64,000 nt of DNA from Diphasiastrum complanatum. Lineage: Eukaryota; Streptophyta; Lycopodiopsida; Lycopodiales; Lycopodiaceae. The position numbers and the translations under genes are program-made. Below the pieces are notes generated by a model. It did not search any database and was not told the origin of the DNA. It saw only the letters and a list, made by a program, of their open reading frames with translations. The stretch spans positions 25,072,541 through 25,136,540 of the forward strand of contig CM055094.1 of the NCBI GenBank assembly GCA_029204225.1, written 5' to 3'. Positions 48,411-60,112 of the stretch are shown piece after piece; position 1 is the stretch's first letter; the number at the start of each line of letters is the position of its first letter.

Positions 48411-48958
48411 AACCTTCAGAAGTCCTCTTCCTCGATATCTTCCTTGGTTGGATGGGCTATCCAATCCCAGATGCATCTTTTTTTGTCCCTACATCCGGTG
48501 TTATAGCCTTATGCGTTTCTCCTTGATGTAGGATAGTGGTATCCATTTCTAACTCTAGAGCAGTTATTAGAGCCATGCATTCCACATTCGGATTCATCAA
48601 ATCCCATGCAATGAAGGGATGTTTTGGTCATCTATACACAAGGAATTTGACGGTTTTGAATTCAGTTTCCATGTTAACCTGTTTTCCTTGTTGATAGGAT
48701 TGATGACATCCTCTAACACAAGAATATTCAAGGATTTTGCATCAAATCCTTCCATTGATATTACATTAGACTCATTTGCTGGTAGCCCCATGCGAATTTG
48801 CTTCAGATATTGGGATGGTTCTCTTATTATTGACTTCATTGAATCAATGTTAATACCAATTTCATCATCAAAAAACTCGTTGTTGTATTGGTATTTGAAT
48901 TTTGCATCAGTGTTATACCACGCGCTTGATCCATGTTCAGGAATAATTCCATATAGAT
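48411..48958 (-). pseudogene. Downstream half of an unknown coding sequence interrupted by Copia D
   Basis: The minus-strand frame is open from the Copia D junction to about 48600 (SSAWYNTDAKFKYQYNNEFF; SLNILVLEDVINPINKENRL; CIDDQNIPSLHGI). It then continues after a frameshift (NPNVECMALITALELEMDTT; KKDASGIG) to about 48420. The composition is protein-like. When Copia D and one target copy are ignored, the frame joins directly with coding sequence beginning at 54409. I do not recognise the family. Confidence 0.5.
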
Positions 48959-49612
48959 TGTGAGAGATTTCAACTAGTTTAGTCTAGTTTATTCATATTT
49001 TGGTTAATTGTCAATAAGAGGCCAAAACTCATTTTAGACTTAGAGACAAACTTTTTGAAGTTGTATTAGTTTAAAATACATTCAATAAACACTTTTGGAA
49101 AGTGTGGAAAAGTTGGTAGTCGAGTTTGAGAGAGATTCAAATTTGAACTTTGGGTACATTGAATCTAGACCCAAAAATAGTAGGGTTTACATTCTGGAGG
49201 GAAAGCCAAGTGGCCAATTAGGGTTTGGAAACTCTATAAAAGGATGTAAGTCGTGGAGAGACATATCTTCTCTCTTCTCTCTCTCATTTCATCATTATAC
49301 ATGGTTCTCTTTGGGTTCTACTACTCATTGGTGCACTATCTTGGTGTTATCTTGCAATCTTGTGTGTAGAATGATCATTTATTGCTATTTTCGGTTTCAC
49401 ACGTGTGAAATACAGTAGGGTACTGTAATTGTACGGACAACAAACATATTTTATGTTTTGGTTCATGTTTGATCAATATCTCTTAGAGTTTGCATCTCAT
49501 TTTGTGTGTAGATGCTGATTTTTCTACATTGGCAGGATTGTTGGTTTGTTCCTTATTGTAACCAAAGATTTGGGACATGGATTGGATCTTGAATGATCTG
49601 AAATCCTTCACA
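48959..49612 (+). repeat. Copia D 5' LTR
   Basis: 654 bases. It contains GGCCAAT at about 49210 and a TATA box CTCTATAAAAGG at about 49232, followed by a CT-rich stretch. This is a plausible Pol II promoter driving the element RNA. Confidence 0.95.
49232..49243 (+). promoter_or_regulatory. Copia D LTR TATA box
   Basis: CTCTATAAAAGG, with a CCAAT-type element about 20 bases upstream. It is preserved in the 3' LTR near 54027. Confidence 0.65.
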
Positions 49613-49624
49613 TGGTATCAGAGC
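49613..49624 (+). other. Copia D primer binding site
   Basis: Exact TGGTATCAGAGC immediately after the LTR end CACA. Confidence 0.95.
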
Positions 49625-50213
49625 TCTTGTGTTTCAGGTTATGAAAGTATCAGCCTTCTTTAGCAAGGATTTGGAGGAGTTACCAATGCTAGAGCATGCT
49701 AGATTGATCTCTACTCAAAAATCAGCATTTTTGCATGTGTAGAATTGATCTTTTGTAGGTCAAAACTCAATATAGGGTTATATACTTGATCAATTCCAAT
49801 TTCACACTTGGCTTACTGAAACTAGATGATTTTTGGTGCATTAGGAAGGTCTCATTGGAGTCTACAAGAAGATATACCAAGTTTCTAGAAATTGCATGTA
49901 GAATTTGAGATATTCAATTTTTTGTGATTTTGTCAAAACCCTAATTTTGATTGGATCTCTAGTTTGTGAGGTTACTGAACTTTATTTGAGTGTGTTTCAA
50001 TCTTAGGAAGTGGCAAGAATCATTAGATTGAGGATAGATCATAGTTTGATCAAGATTTCACTATTCTATGTGTTGATTTTCTAGTTAGAAGTGCTAGAAG
50101 AGATTTGAGAGGTTCCATATCTTTGTGATATCTTCTTGAGTTCATTTTTTGACATTCAAGAGAGTGCTTTGTGCATTGGAGCAGGTTGAAAGAAGAAGAT
50201 CAGGTCACTTCAA

Positions 50214-52161
50214 CATGGCTACAAGTGGTGGATCTATGTTGGAGAGCAATGATAGGCTTACCTCAATCAACTATTCTACTTGGAAGGTGAGGATGGAGTC
50301 CTTATTGGAGATGAATGAGTTGATGGAGATTGTTGCAGGTGTGGAGGAGAGACCTCAAGCACCTCAAGATCAAGTGAGGTATGACAAGAGAGCAAAGAAA
50401 GCTCTACACATGATCAAGATGAATGTTACCAATGAACTTCTCAAGGAAGTTGGTAAGTGCACATCATCTTTGGAGGCTTGGGAAGCTTTGAAGAAGCTTT
50501 ATGAATCCAAGTCTACATCAAGAGTGCTTACTCTTAGGAGGCAAATCTTTCAAAGTTTGCAAAAGAAGGAAGAGAGTACTCATGCTTCTGTTTTGAGAGT
50601 TAAAGCATTCAATGATGAGTTAGCATGTATTGATGAAAGCATTAAGGAGGTAGAACTTGTTCAAGTTATACTTAATGGCTTGTTGGATGATCATGCTAAT
50701 CTTGTTCAAAGTTTTGCTATTCAAAAGACTTTGCCAAGTATTGTGGATTTGCAAGAGATCTTGGTGAATGAGGAGTATAGGCTTCAATCAAGAGGAGGTG
50801 GATCTACATTGACATCTCATTATGAAGAGGATGCTATGTTCATCAAAGGCAAGTTCAAGGGCAAAGGCAAAGGCAAGTGGTCTAAAGGGCAAGATCAAGG
50901 TGAGACTTCTTCTTTTAGCAAAAAGAAAGATAAGTCTAAGTTGAAATGCTTTTATTGTGGAATCAAAGGGCATTTTGCAAATGAATGTTTGAAGAAGCAA
51001 AGAGATGAAGGTAGCAAGCAAATCAACTTTACTACTAATGATGAGGATCTAGGTGGTGGTGATTCTCTTTTGATGTGTTCTTCAAGTCCAATATCAAGTG
51101 AAGGTGACAAAGATTCATGGTGGATTGATAGTGGAGCTAGCTCACACATGACTAGTCACAAGGAGTTCTTTACTTCTTTGGTCACTTATGATAGAGCCAA
51201 GAAAGCAATTCACATGGCCAATGGTGGTGAGTGTGTGATTGAAGGTATTGGTTCAATTCATATTTGTCTCTCTACTAATAGGAAAGCAAGACTTGATGGT
51301 GTTCTTTACATTCCTTCACTTTCAAAGAATTTGCTAAGTGTTGGTCAAATGATAAAGAAAGGATACATGGTAAAGTTTGGTGGTGATGCTTGTTTCATTA
51401 CAGAGGAAGAAATCTTGGTTGCTAGGGGCAATAGACAAGGTAGACTTTTCAAGCTTGATGCTTTTGTTATGGATAACAAAAAGGATGGAATGGAAAAGGA
51501 GATTGGTCTCAACTTTCCAAAGTTACCTTTTAGCATCAATAAGATTGGTGGATCTTATGCAAAGTCTAACAAGCTTCCTTATGCTAGATCTAGGTCAAGA
51601 TCTAATATGCTTCTTGGAGATGTTCATCTTTGTGCTAACTTGGCTAGTCTTGAGGATAATGATGGTGTTTCAATGGTTCTTCATGGCAAGTGCAAGCATG
51701 CAAAAGATAAGGAAAGAGCTAACTTCATCAATGGAGGTGAAGGTTCTTCCTTGGAAAAGATTGTTGTTAATGATTTCTTTGGTCATATGGAAAAGGATGT
51801 TGCTAGGTGCATGCATGAAGGAGGTGGTTCTTCTACATTCTTTTGTTATGATTTCAAGAAAGTCATTTTTCCAGCAAGTAGAGTCACATGTCTTCATAAA
51901 GAGAGTAGATCAAATGGTTCTATCAAGAGACTTGGTGAGGAAGATAGTCACAAGTCAAGAAGAAGAGAAGTATGTGAAGAGTTCAAAGTAGGATGTACTT
52001 TGAATGATGTCATTGTGAATGATAGTGAGGAAGAATCATTATCATATGATTCATTACCTAAAACATTGAGTAGAAGTTCTTGTTTGAAAAAAGAGAGTAC
52101 TTCAATCATTCTTATGTTGAAGGTACTAATCATTTTTTTCATGGCTTCTATTGTTTTTTAG
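50214..52161 (+). CDS. Copia D gag-protease with a long unrelated C-terminal extension
   Basis: The ATG at 50214 (MATSGGSMLESNDRLTSINY) is the expected Copia gag start; the frame is also open upstream from 50149. The capsid region contains STWKVRMESLLE, LVQVILNGLLDDHANLVQSF and IVDLQEILVNEEYRL. A Lys/Gly-rich stretch precedes the zinc knuckle CFYCGIKGHFANEC (50947-50988). The protease box WWIDSGASSHM (near 51120-51150) keeps the catalytic Asp. VLYIPSLSKNLLSVGQM and RQGRLFKLDAF mark the end of normal Copia homology near 51460. The integrase zinc-binding motif that should follow is absent. The remaining 230-odd codons are unrelated apart from a short echo of the pre-integrase linker. Such a protein could form particles and be mobilised by an autonomous partner. 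Confidence 0.85.
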
Positions 52162-52248
52162 GTTTCTACTTCTTATGATGAAATCATTAAGAGGGAGTCT
52201 CATGAAGGAAAGAGCAATGAAAGACTGGTTCTTGGGAAGATCCAAGGC

Positions 52249-52596
52249 ATGGATCTCACATCTCTTCATCAACTCAAAGGATTCTATGATTATGAATTGA
52301 TCACTCATGATCAAGATGGCAAAAGGTTGGTTGGAGAAGACTACATGGAGCAAATCAAGAGGCAATTTCTTCAAGGCAAGAAAGATCTCATTGGTGAGCT
52401 TATTGAGGTTTTGTATGAACTCAAGAGGGCTGGATTTCTTAGGTTTGATACTCCTCTTCACCTACTCTACTTCATGTTGGATGGAAAGTTTGGAATCTAT
52501 CTTAGAAGTGATAGAAACTTAGTACATTGTTTGTTGTACAAATGCATAAAAGTTAATGTGGGCATTGTTTGTGCACATGACTTGCACCTACTCTAG
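52249..52596 (+). CDS. Copia D internal open frame 2, unknown
   Basis: About 115 codons with no recognised motif. It has a Lys/Leu-rich helical middle (EQIKRQFLQGKKDLIGELIE) and a hydrophobic end. It lies where pol would normally be. It may not be translated separately. Confidence 0.3.
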   Translation: MDLTSLHQLKGFYDYELITHDQDGKRLVGEDYMEQIKRQFLQGKKDLIGELIEVLYELKRAGFLRFDTPLHLLYFMLDGKFGIYLRSDRNLVHCLLYKCIKVNVGIVCAHDLHLL

Positions 52597-52638
52597 GGCA
52601 CTGATGCTATTATTGAGGGATGTGGTAGCATTTGGTCC

Positions 52639-53757
52639 ATGCTATGCATGGTGAAGTTGATGGTTTTCACTAACCTTTGTGGAAATTCGAGATCAAGCAT
52701 TGATGAGATCTTGTTGGATCTAGATCATATGTTTGAGAGGGAGTATTTCCAGAGGTTCAGGTCTGAAGATATTCATATCTTTGATATCTTTGATGATCAA
52801 AAGGAAGGTAAGCAAGTGGAAGCGACTCATTTTGCTTTACTCACATGTTTTGGAGAATTTTCTTGTGTAGATGATGCTATGCAAGTGGATATTGGTTCTC
52901 ATGGTTTTCATACTGGAAAAGCAAGTAATGTATCTGGAAAACAAAGTTTGTTCAATGACTTTGATGATCAAGAGGAAGATCAAGAGGTTGGTCTCAAAGA
53001 GCTTCAACAACACAAAAGGAAAGGTGGCAATTTGGAGCTAGTCAAGAGCATCAAAGGAGAGGTAATTGGCAAAGATGTTATGGATCTGTTTTTACAGCTT
53101 ATTGAAGACTCAAGTAAGGTCAAAGGAGCAGCAATGAAGTGTTGTTCAAGTTTACTTTACTTGTTCTATCTCATGTTTGAGCTATTTCATGTGGATGTGT
53201 GCAAATTGTCAAGATATGGACAAACTAGCTACATTGTCTTGCAATATCTTATTGTTGGAGTTGTACTAGCATTCTTGGCTGGTTTTGCTGATGGAAATGA
53301 AGCTATTGGAGGTTCATTATGTCACTCATTCATGGCCAAGTCATCAAGTGTTGATGATATCTTGTGGCAAGATGGAGATGGAGGCTCATTCATGGAGTTT
53401 TATGGTGGAGACATATCAAGAAAGGACAAAGTTGGAGGAGACAAGCAAGCAAATGGTCATCACTCACATTTATTGTTTGGTTGTTGTAATTTTCCAGAGA
53501 GTTCAAAGTTTGAAACATGGAGGAATCATTTCATTCACATTCTATTTGGTTCTTCATGTTCTAGTTATATCTTGATGTGTAAACTTGATGTAAAAAATAG
53601 TGAAGCATCCAATTTGGACACTATTCTCTATATCAATTATGAAAGATACTTTAGAACCTTAGAAAGGAGATCTATACTTAGGATGGAGATCATTCTAAAG
53701 TTGGATCAAAGTTCTATTGTCAAAACTATGCCAAAACTAGTTGAAGAGGGAGTGTGA
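52639..53757 (+). CDS. Copia D internal open frame 3, unknown
   Basis: A 372-codon frame running to the edge of the 3' LTR. It has an acidic first third (FDDQEEDQEVGLKELQQHKR) and a strongly hydrophobic segment in the middle (QYLIVGVVLAFLAGFADG) that could span a membrane. The latter half is Ser/His/Gly-rich. A faint similarity of GFADGNEA to the RNase H start G-Y-x-D-A-D/S is too weak to call. Its openness over 1.1 kb in a relatively young element is notable, but the function is unknown. Confidence 0.35.
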   Translation: MLCMVKLMVFTNLCGNSRSSIDEILLDLDHMFEREYFQRFRSEDIHIFDIFDDQKEGKQVEATHFALLTCFGEFSCVDDAMQVDIGSHGFHTGKASNVSGKQSLFNDFDDQEEDQEVGLKELQQHKRKGGNLELVKSIKGEVIGKDVMDLFLQLIEDSSKVKGAAMKCCSSLLYLFYLMFELFHVDVCKLSRYGQTSYIVLQYLIVGVVLAFLAGFADGNEAIGGSLCHSFMAKSSSVDDILWQDGDGGSFMEFYGGDISRKDKVGGDKQANGHHSHLLFGCCNFPESSKFETWRNHFIHILFGSSCSSYILMCKLDVKNSEASNLDTILYINYERYFRTLERRSILRMEIILKLDQSSIVKTMPKLVEEGV

Positions 53758-54403
53758 GAGATTTCAACTAGTTTAGTCTAGTTTATTCATACTTTGGTTA
53801 ATTGTCAATAAGAGGCCAAAACTCATTTTAGACTTAGAGACAAACTTTTTGAAGTTATATTAGTTTAAAATACATTGAATAAACACTTTTGGAAAGTGTG
53901 GTAAAGTTGGTAGTCGAGTTTGAGAGAGATTCAAATTTGAACTTTGGATACATTGAATCTAGACCCAAAAATAGTAGGGTTTACATTTTGGAGGGAAAGC
54001 CAAGTGGCCAAATAGGGTTTTGAAACTCTATAAAAGGATGTAACTCGTGGAGATACACATCTCTCTTCTATCTCTCATTTCATCATTATACATGGTTCTC
54101 TTTGGGTTCTACTACTCATTGGTGCACTATCTTGGTGTTATCTTGCAATCTTGTGTGTAGAATGATCATTTATTGCTATTTTCGGTTCCACACGTGTGAA
54201 ATACAGTAGGGTACTGTAATTGTATGGACAACAAACATATTTTATGTTTTGGTTCATGTTTGATCAATATCTCTTAGATTTTGCATCTCATTTTGTGTGT
54301 AGATGCTGATTTTTCTACATTGGCAGGATTGTTGGTTTCCTCCTTATTGTAACCAAAGATTTGGGACATGGATTGGATCTTGAATGATCTGAAATCCTTC
54401 ACA
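53753..54403 (+). repeat. Copia D 3' LTR
   Basis: 651 bases, preceded by the polypurine tract GAAGAGGGAG (53743-53752). Confidence 0.95.
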
Positions 54404-54408
54404 TAGAT

Positions 54409-55860
54409 CATTATCAATAATATGGTCATAACCACTAATTTGTGGAGTAAAGCATAATTCTCGGCAATCGAATTGTACTTAACTACAGTTGTAGAAGTTC
54501 GTTCTACTCATAATATATCTCTTTATTTTCATTGTCGACCCTATCATTACAACTGTTGAACAAGACTTGATCTGGATTCTCAAATTGGTCTTCATCCACC
54601 TGTCCATTGGTGCTTTGCTGATATTGATTTGTCTTCGTGGAAGATAGATCGATATTAACTATTTTTCTTTCTTTCTTGAAATCATCAGCTTCATCAAAAG
54701 ATTCATAATCTTGTTTGTTTAAAACATCTCGATTGATATTTTCCTTTAGCATGGAAGTTTAGCCTTGGACTAGAGGGAACTTGTTTTATAAACATCAACA
54801 GTGGTACACCATTCAGGATTAGTAGTTTGGATATCAATTGGCTGTTGTGGAATACTAGCCGATTGCAAAATAGAGTCCATATGAGTGACCGTCTTCTGGT
54901 ACATTTCTTCCCATCTTCGCTCTAACCTTTTTTGTAATTGTTGCCATGTTTATTTTGTTTGTTCGGTACTATCATGTATGGTAGTTAAAAGTGTATCTAA
55001 TATTTCTTTTGTTCCATTTGTCACTTTACTAATATTAGGGTTTACATTAGTACTTGATATTGCATAAGTGCAAACCCGATGTTGTTGAGTTGATGGCGTT
55101 AGACTTCCCACAAAATTGACATAGGGGCTAGAAATTCTCGCTCCACTTGCCGTGGTCATATTCCTTCCCTCCTTGAGATCATTTGTATCAACAAATAATG
55201 TACCCATCAGGGAAGGACCAATCATACATGTAGTGGCATAAAGATAACATCTTTCATTTTTGTCAATTTCTTCACTTTCATAGGCATCTTCATAGGCCTC
55301 ATAATCAACATTATCATCTTCATTATGATCGAAATGTTGTTCTGCACCATGGTAACGTCATCTCTTGAGTTCTTCAAGATCATAGAATTGATCAATGGGC
55401 TTGTAGTGATCTTCTGTTCCAGCTTGCACCTGTTGTTGCTCATCGACACTTGTCGTTTCAAACTGATCTTCAGTAGTAAATTGGAATTGATCTTGATCTT
55501 GATAATCACCATCACTGAACTCTATTTCATCTTGACCATCGAATGGTTCAACTGCTTCATCTGCAAAGCAATCCTCAATGACTGGTTCGTGTTGTTCTTC
55601 ACTTTGCTGCTCGTTGTTGAAATCTTCAGAGTAATGATCAAGTTCTAAAGTGTCGTTGTGGTCATGATACTAACCATCATTAGCAAAATCGTCGTTTTGC
55701 TCTTGGTACTAATCGTTATCAGCAATGTCGTCATATTGGTCATAATCTTAGTTGTAATCGTCACCTTGATCCCAATATTTTTCCACATCATTGTCATAAC
55801 TATCATCACAATATGACTGATTGTCATCCTCTTGTTCATAATTCCAATCCATTGGAATCG
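54409..55860 (-). pseudogene. Upstream half of the unknown acidic coding sequence interrupted by Copia D
   Basis: On the minus strand, starting near 55855, the translation is very acidic and rich in Asp, Tyr, Gln and His, with repeated D-D/Y-D-Q units (YDQYDDIADND; EDNQSYCDDSYDND). It then passes into a more ordinary region (CMIGPSLMGTLFVDTNDLKE, about 55160-55225; ISSPYVNFVGSLTPSTQQH) and a Lys/Gln/Asp-rich stretch (54504-54752). Several stops and frameshifts break it. The last part (VQFDCRELCFTPQISGYDHI) reads across the Copia D insertion point into 48958. I do not recognise the protein. Confidence 0.5.
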
Positions 55861-55978
55861 TTATGTAACTGAATTTTATAACTGTGGATTGCAAACTTGG
55901 GACCACTTTGAAGATTAAGAACTCAGAAGAGGACTTAATTTAGTTCGAAGAATTTGCTGAGATCATAATATTGTAGGC

Positions 55979-56310
55979 ATGCACGGTCCTCTCTGTGAGC
56001 TCCTTGACTATAAAAGTTACTTTATACCTTTAAACAGAGTCAAGTCTCCAAAAATCACTTATCCAAACAGCCCTGATGTTGTTCCGCTTTTTAAAAAAAT
56101 GAGATTCTCTCATATTTTAATGCCAACTTTTACGCAAGTCTTTGCAAAAACTGTCAGTTGTTGTAATTTGGAGGTCGCAACAAATGTGGCTCGTACTGCT
56201 AAGTTGGATTGTATCACTTTGGAAGGTGATCAAGTCAGCAAAAAAAAGTGGCATGACTTGGAAATTTTATGATTATAGGAAATCGAAGTTGAAGTTGATG
56301 ATGTCGGGTG
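55979..56310 (+). pseudogene. SMC3 cohesin hinge-region fragment
   Basis: The frame reads MHGPLCELLD, then FIPLNRVKSPKITYPNSPDV, VPLFKKMRFS, QVFAKTVSCCNLEVATNVAR and LDCITLEGDQVSKK. After a one-base shift in a run of eight A bases it gives GMTWKFYDYRKSKLK. This is the order of the SMC3 hinge and the start of the following coiled coil (F-I-P-L-N-R, QVF-x-R-T-V, LDCITLEGDQVS, GGFYD-RRSKL). About fifty residues between GPL-x-EL and FIPLNR are missing. No coiled coil or ATPase head is nearby, so it is a captured or decayed fragment. Family assignment is confident. Confidence 0.85.
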
Positions 56311-57284
56311 TTAACAATCCCTCCAAAATAAATAGATCGGGTTTCAAGAAGGCTCATTTGAGCTAAAATCCCCTTGCTTCACGACTATATGTTTATCTCT
56401 CCATTTGCACACAGTTGTATGTGCCCGTTCTTTGATTGATTTAGAGAATCATACATGAAGGAAAAATCATTGGAGGATAAGCGAGGGACTGTAAAAATCA
56501 GCGTATTCTTTGCACTGGCCCATCTGGCTTGAATCATCAATCAAGTACAGAGGATCCATTTTTCTGAAGAAGTCGCTCAAGAGAATGGAGAAGTCATCTG
56601 ACATCTGAAATTCACGAGAATTCGTTGGAGAGGGGATTCGCGAGGGCTGGGATTCACAAGATTCGTGAGCGAGGGGGGGGGGGGGGGGGGGGGGGGGTAT
56701 TCGCGGACAGGAGGGGGCAGATCAACGGAGGAGAATTTGCAAAGAATTTGCAAACGAGGTATTCGTGGACAGGAAGGCGGTAGGTCAAAGAATTCACGAA
56801 GAATTTGCGTGGTAGTCGCTAGAATTCGCACCTGAATTTGTTGGTGATTCATGGGCAAAATTCGCCGAACCGTCGCCAAAATTTGTAGGGGGGGGGGGAA
56901 TTCAAAATTTACGAAGAGGAGCGGGACAAGGGATTCGTGCTTCAAAATGAACAATTTGAAAAAAATCTACAAAGGAAGAAAACTTCAAAAGTGAGAAGTT
57001 CAAGTGCTTCTCTCTCAAACTTTCCACCAAAAAAACTAGTTCTAGACCCCCTTCACAAAATTGTCATATCTCTCTCAATTTTCAACCAAATTGGCTGCAA
57101 ATAGGCTCAAATTCTAGCTAAGAGAGAGATCTACAATCCTATGGAATTACAGTCACAAAATTCAGCCAGAATTTTAGCCAAAAATGGAGAAAAGCGGACT
57201 GCAAAAACTGTCACTAACTAAAATTAGAATGAAAATATTAAAATGGCCATAACTTGGTCCGAATAGTCAAAATTCGACCCAGGG
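56311..57284. other. Spacer or LTR/leader-like region with a poly-G run
   Basis: A run of 25 G bases lies at 56673-56697 and a shorter one near 56887. ATTCGCGA/ATTCGTGG/AATTCACGA phrases recur between 56610 and 56940, reminiscent of the Copia A LTR. This may be the leader or LTR of the Copia remnant that follows, but no paired copy was found. Confidence 0.4.
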
Positions 57285-58500
57285 TTGAGAAATCCAAAAT
57301 CCAACCCTAGGTTTGAAAACCAGAAAATCGATACTAACTCTGACAGTGAGTTCAAACCTCAACAGAACGAGCAATATCAGAGGGTCGAAATTCAACCCAG
57401 GAGATCAAATCGACCCAGACAGCCTCCATCCCGATTCATGGATGATCCGGCCTCTTACTTTGTGCAGGAACTGAACACAGTTCATGAGGCAATGACAACA
57501 CTCAGCTGAATATGCAGCTTTATCAGATTGGCCTACTACGGATGTATCATCTTCGAATTCTATCGAAAAGTTGGATGGTGACAACTATCACTTATGGAAA
57601 TTTAAAATGAGAGTGATCCTACAAGCAAAAGAGCTTTGGGAAGTTGTCGAAGATACTGAGTTTAAGCCTATTACAGATCAGACAACCATTACTAAATGGA
57701 AGCAAAGGAAGGCCTTCACCCTTATCACTCTCAATATAAGAGATAATCATATCAATTTTATTCAAGACGCTCGAACTTCGTTAGAAGCTTGGAATATTCT
57801 AAGCATTCTCTATGACATTAGAGATGTGACTGCCAAACTTCATCTGAGAAAAACAATTTCTCATTCAAAATGGCAGGTACAGATTCGATTACGAATCACT
57901 TGAACAACTTCAAAAATATTCTTGAAAAAATTTCTACAAGTGGCATAGAAATCAACAATGCAGATGTCGTCATCACTCCTGTCAAGCCTTCTTGATACCT
58001 ACGAAATTGGGTAATCATTGTTCCTACTCAACAGGGTCTTCCATTCGCATGAGTCTCATCTATGCTATTGTAGGAAGATATTAAAATCTTCATTCTCTCA
58101 TTCGGCACCAAAATTAAAAGCTCTTTATTCGAAGAAATTTGATTTAAGAAGAAGACTAAGAAAGTACAAAAGTCGAATAATAACTTGAATTCAAAACAAG
58201 GCAAAAATTCAAAGTTAACTTCATCAAAATCAAAATTTTATTGCAGAAATTGTAAACGAGCTAGACATTTGCTATGGAGGATTGTCAAATTCTCAAATTG
58301 TAAAAGCAGCTGCAACAACAATCATAGCAGCAGTATGCTAATACAATTTTGAGGTAGTTACAACAATTGATCCACAAATCAATGAGCATGTTGTTGTGCC
58401 ACCTTTGTTGGAAAAAGGTTAAGAAATATGGATCTCGATCTTCATGCTTCAAGTTAGATTCCTTTGAAGTTGCGAAACCCATTGGCCAAGAAATCCAAAA
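57285..58500 (+). pseudogene. Copia remnant: gag region
   Basis: A first block (VEIQPRRSNRPRQPPSRFMD, about 57390-57450) resembles the basic spacer found before RT in Copia polyproteins. The second (57571-57903) is gag: LDGDNYHLWKFKMRVILQAK, ELWEVVEDTEFKPI, SLEAWNILSILYDI. Beyond 57903 gag-like text continues in broken frames to about 58500. No LTR pair was found, and integrase is absent. Confidence 0.7.
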
Positions 58501-58639
58501 GTAACGCTAAGGTTAAACCCTTAGAACAAAAATGAGCAGACGAAGTGCACCATGATATGACAAAGTATTTCAAAAGTTATACTTTGGATGATGTGGTCAT
58601 TATGTTAACAATAGCTCGTTGAGCACCCGAGGAAGAAAT

Positions 58640-60112
58640 CCCAGAAATGCAAGAAGTTTATGATGAAATGTGAAGCTTTAGCAATGGGTTTTTTTGTCAA
58701 GAAATATCGTCATTATTTGATGGTGACACATTTCACTTTTTATACAAATCATCAACCATTATTATATTTGGTGAACAAGACATGCAATACTGATTGTATT
58801 GCAAGGTGGTTATTATTATTATCAGAGTTGTATTTTCATGTGTGATTCAAAAGGAAAAACAACACTATATGGCTGATCATGTATAAGGGATACAATTAGC
58901 ACCGTCTATTATTGAAGTGGATGATGAGCTACTTGATGCCATACTGTTTAATATGGAAGTGGTACCTGAGTGGGCAGCTGATATTGTGGAGTATTTGATG
59001 CGTGGTCAACCTAATGAGTCATTGACAAAACTTCAACAGCAAAGATTAATTGTGAAGTCACAACCTTATCAATTGATCGCAGGGAAGTTATAACGAAGGA
59101 GATCTAAAAATATTCTTCTGCGATGTATTTTGCCACATGATCATTTCATGTTATCACATGATGGAATGGGAGGAGGTCATTTGTAGCTGATATTACAAAT
59201 TGCAAGATTTTGCAATTAGGTTGTTGGTGGTCGTATGTTCATAAGGATACTAAAAAATATATTCAATCATATGATATTTGTCAACGCGCACGTTGATTGA
59301 CTAAACAACATTATGAACCATTACATCTAGTGTTAGCACAAGTACCATTTGAGAAATAGGAACTTGATTATGTGAGTCCGATACATCCAGTGACGCATGG
59401 TACTCAAGCACAATATATTATAGTGGCAACGGACTATATGACCAAATGGGGTGAAGCAAGAGCTATGCGAATTGTTGATGCAAAATCAACTACAAAGTTT
59501 TTGTATGAAAACATCATTGTTCAATTTCGATGTCCTGTTGAGATCATAAGTGATAGGGGTACTCACTTTATCAATGAGACAATCAGATGCTTAATGGAAG
59601 AATTTTTTGTATCCATCGGTTTAGTATGTCATACTATCTGAGGGGTAAAATGGACAAGCTGAATTTTCAAACAAGATTCTATACAGTATTTTGACAACAA
59701 CTGTTGAAGCAAGCCAACCGGATTGGGAACACAAGTTGCATGCTATATTATGGGATTCTAAACAGCTTCCAAAATTAGCACGAATCAAATGCCTTTTCAT
59801 TTGGTTTATGGTCAAGATGTTGTTATGTCGATTGAATTTTTTATACCATCTTTGCGAGTAGTAGCTACTGAATGGCTGGATGAGGCAAAATCTTTGCAAC
59901 TTTGTCATGAAGCGTTGTTGCAAAATCAGATTGATGGCAGTTCACGCACTTGTCACCGCAAAGCTTCTCGTGATTGCAGATTGCATAAGAAGGATCTAAA
60001 AGAGGGATATTTGGCTTTGATATTTAAAACCAAGCAGATCAAGGGTAAATTGAAATTTACAGGTGAAGACCCATATCATGTCAATAAGTTTTATCTTATG
60101 GAGTGGTTTTGA
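58640..60112 (+). pseudogene. Ty3/Gypsy remnant: RNase H and integrase
   Basis: RNase H: FTFYTNHQPLLYLVNKTCNT and RWLLLLSELYFHV (58660-58845). Integrase core: YIIVATDYMTKWGEARAM and CPVEIISDRGTHFINE (59372-59641), where the Asp residues of D-D-E are visible. The C-terminal region: MPFHLVYGQDVVMSIEFFIP (59789 onward) and the end of pol (KGKLKFTGEDPYHVNKFYLM). The RNase H-then-integrase order identifies Gypsy rather than Copia. Stops separate the pieces. No LTR was found. Confidence 0.85.

Larger units (their letters stand above)
48959..54403 (+). mobile_element. Copia D: non-autonomous Ty1/Copia element with gag-protease only, target duplication TAGAT
   Basis: LTRs at 48959-49612 and 53753-54403 begin TGTGAGAGATTTC and end CCTTCACA. 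TAGAT flanks both sides (48954-48958 and 54404-54408). By eye the two LTRs differ at under 20 positions plus a short indel over about 650 bases, the closest pair in the window. The primer site is exact and the polypurine tract GAAGAGGGAG abuts the 3' LTR. The interior holds an uninterrupted gag-protease frame, but no integrase, RT or RNase H motif was found in any frame up to the polypurine tract. Confidence 0.95.
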
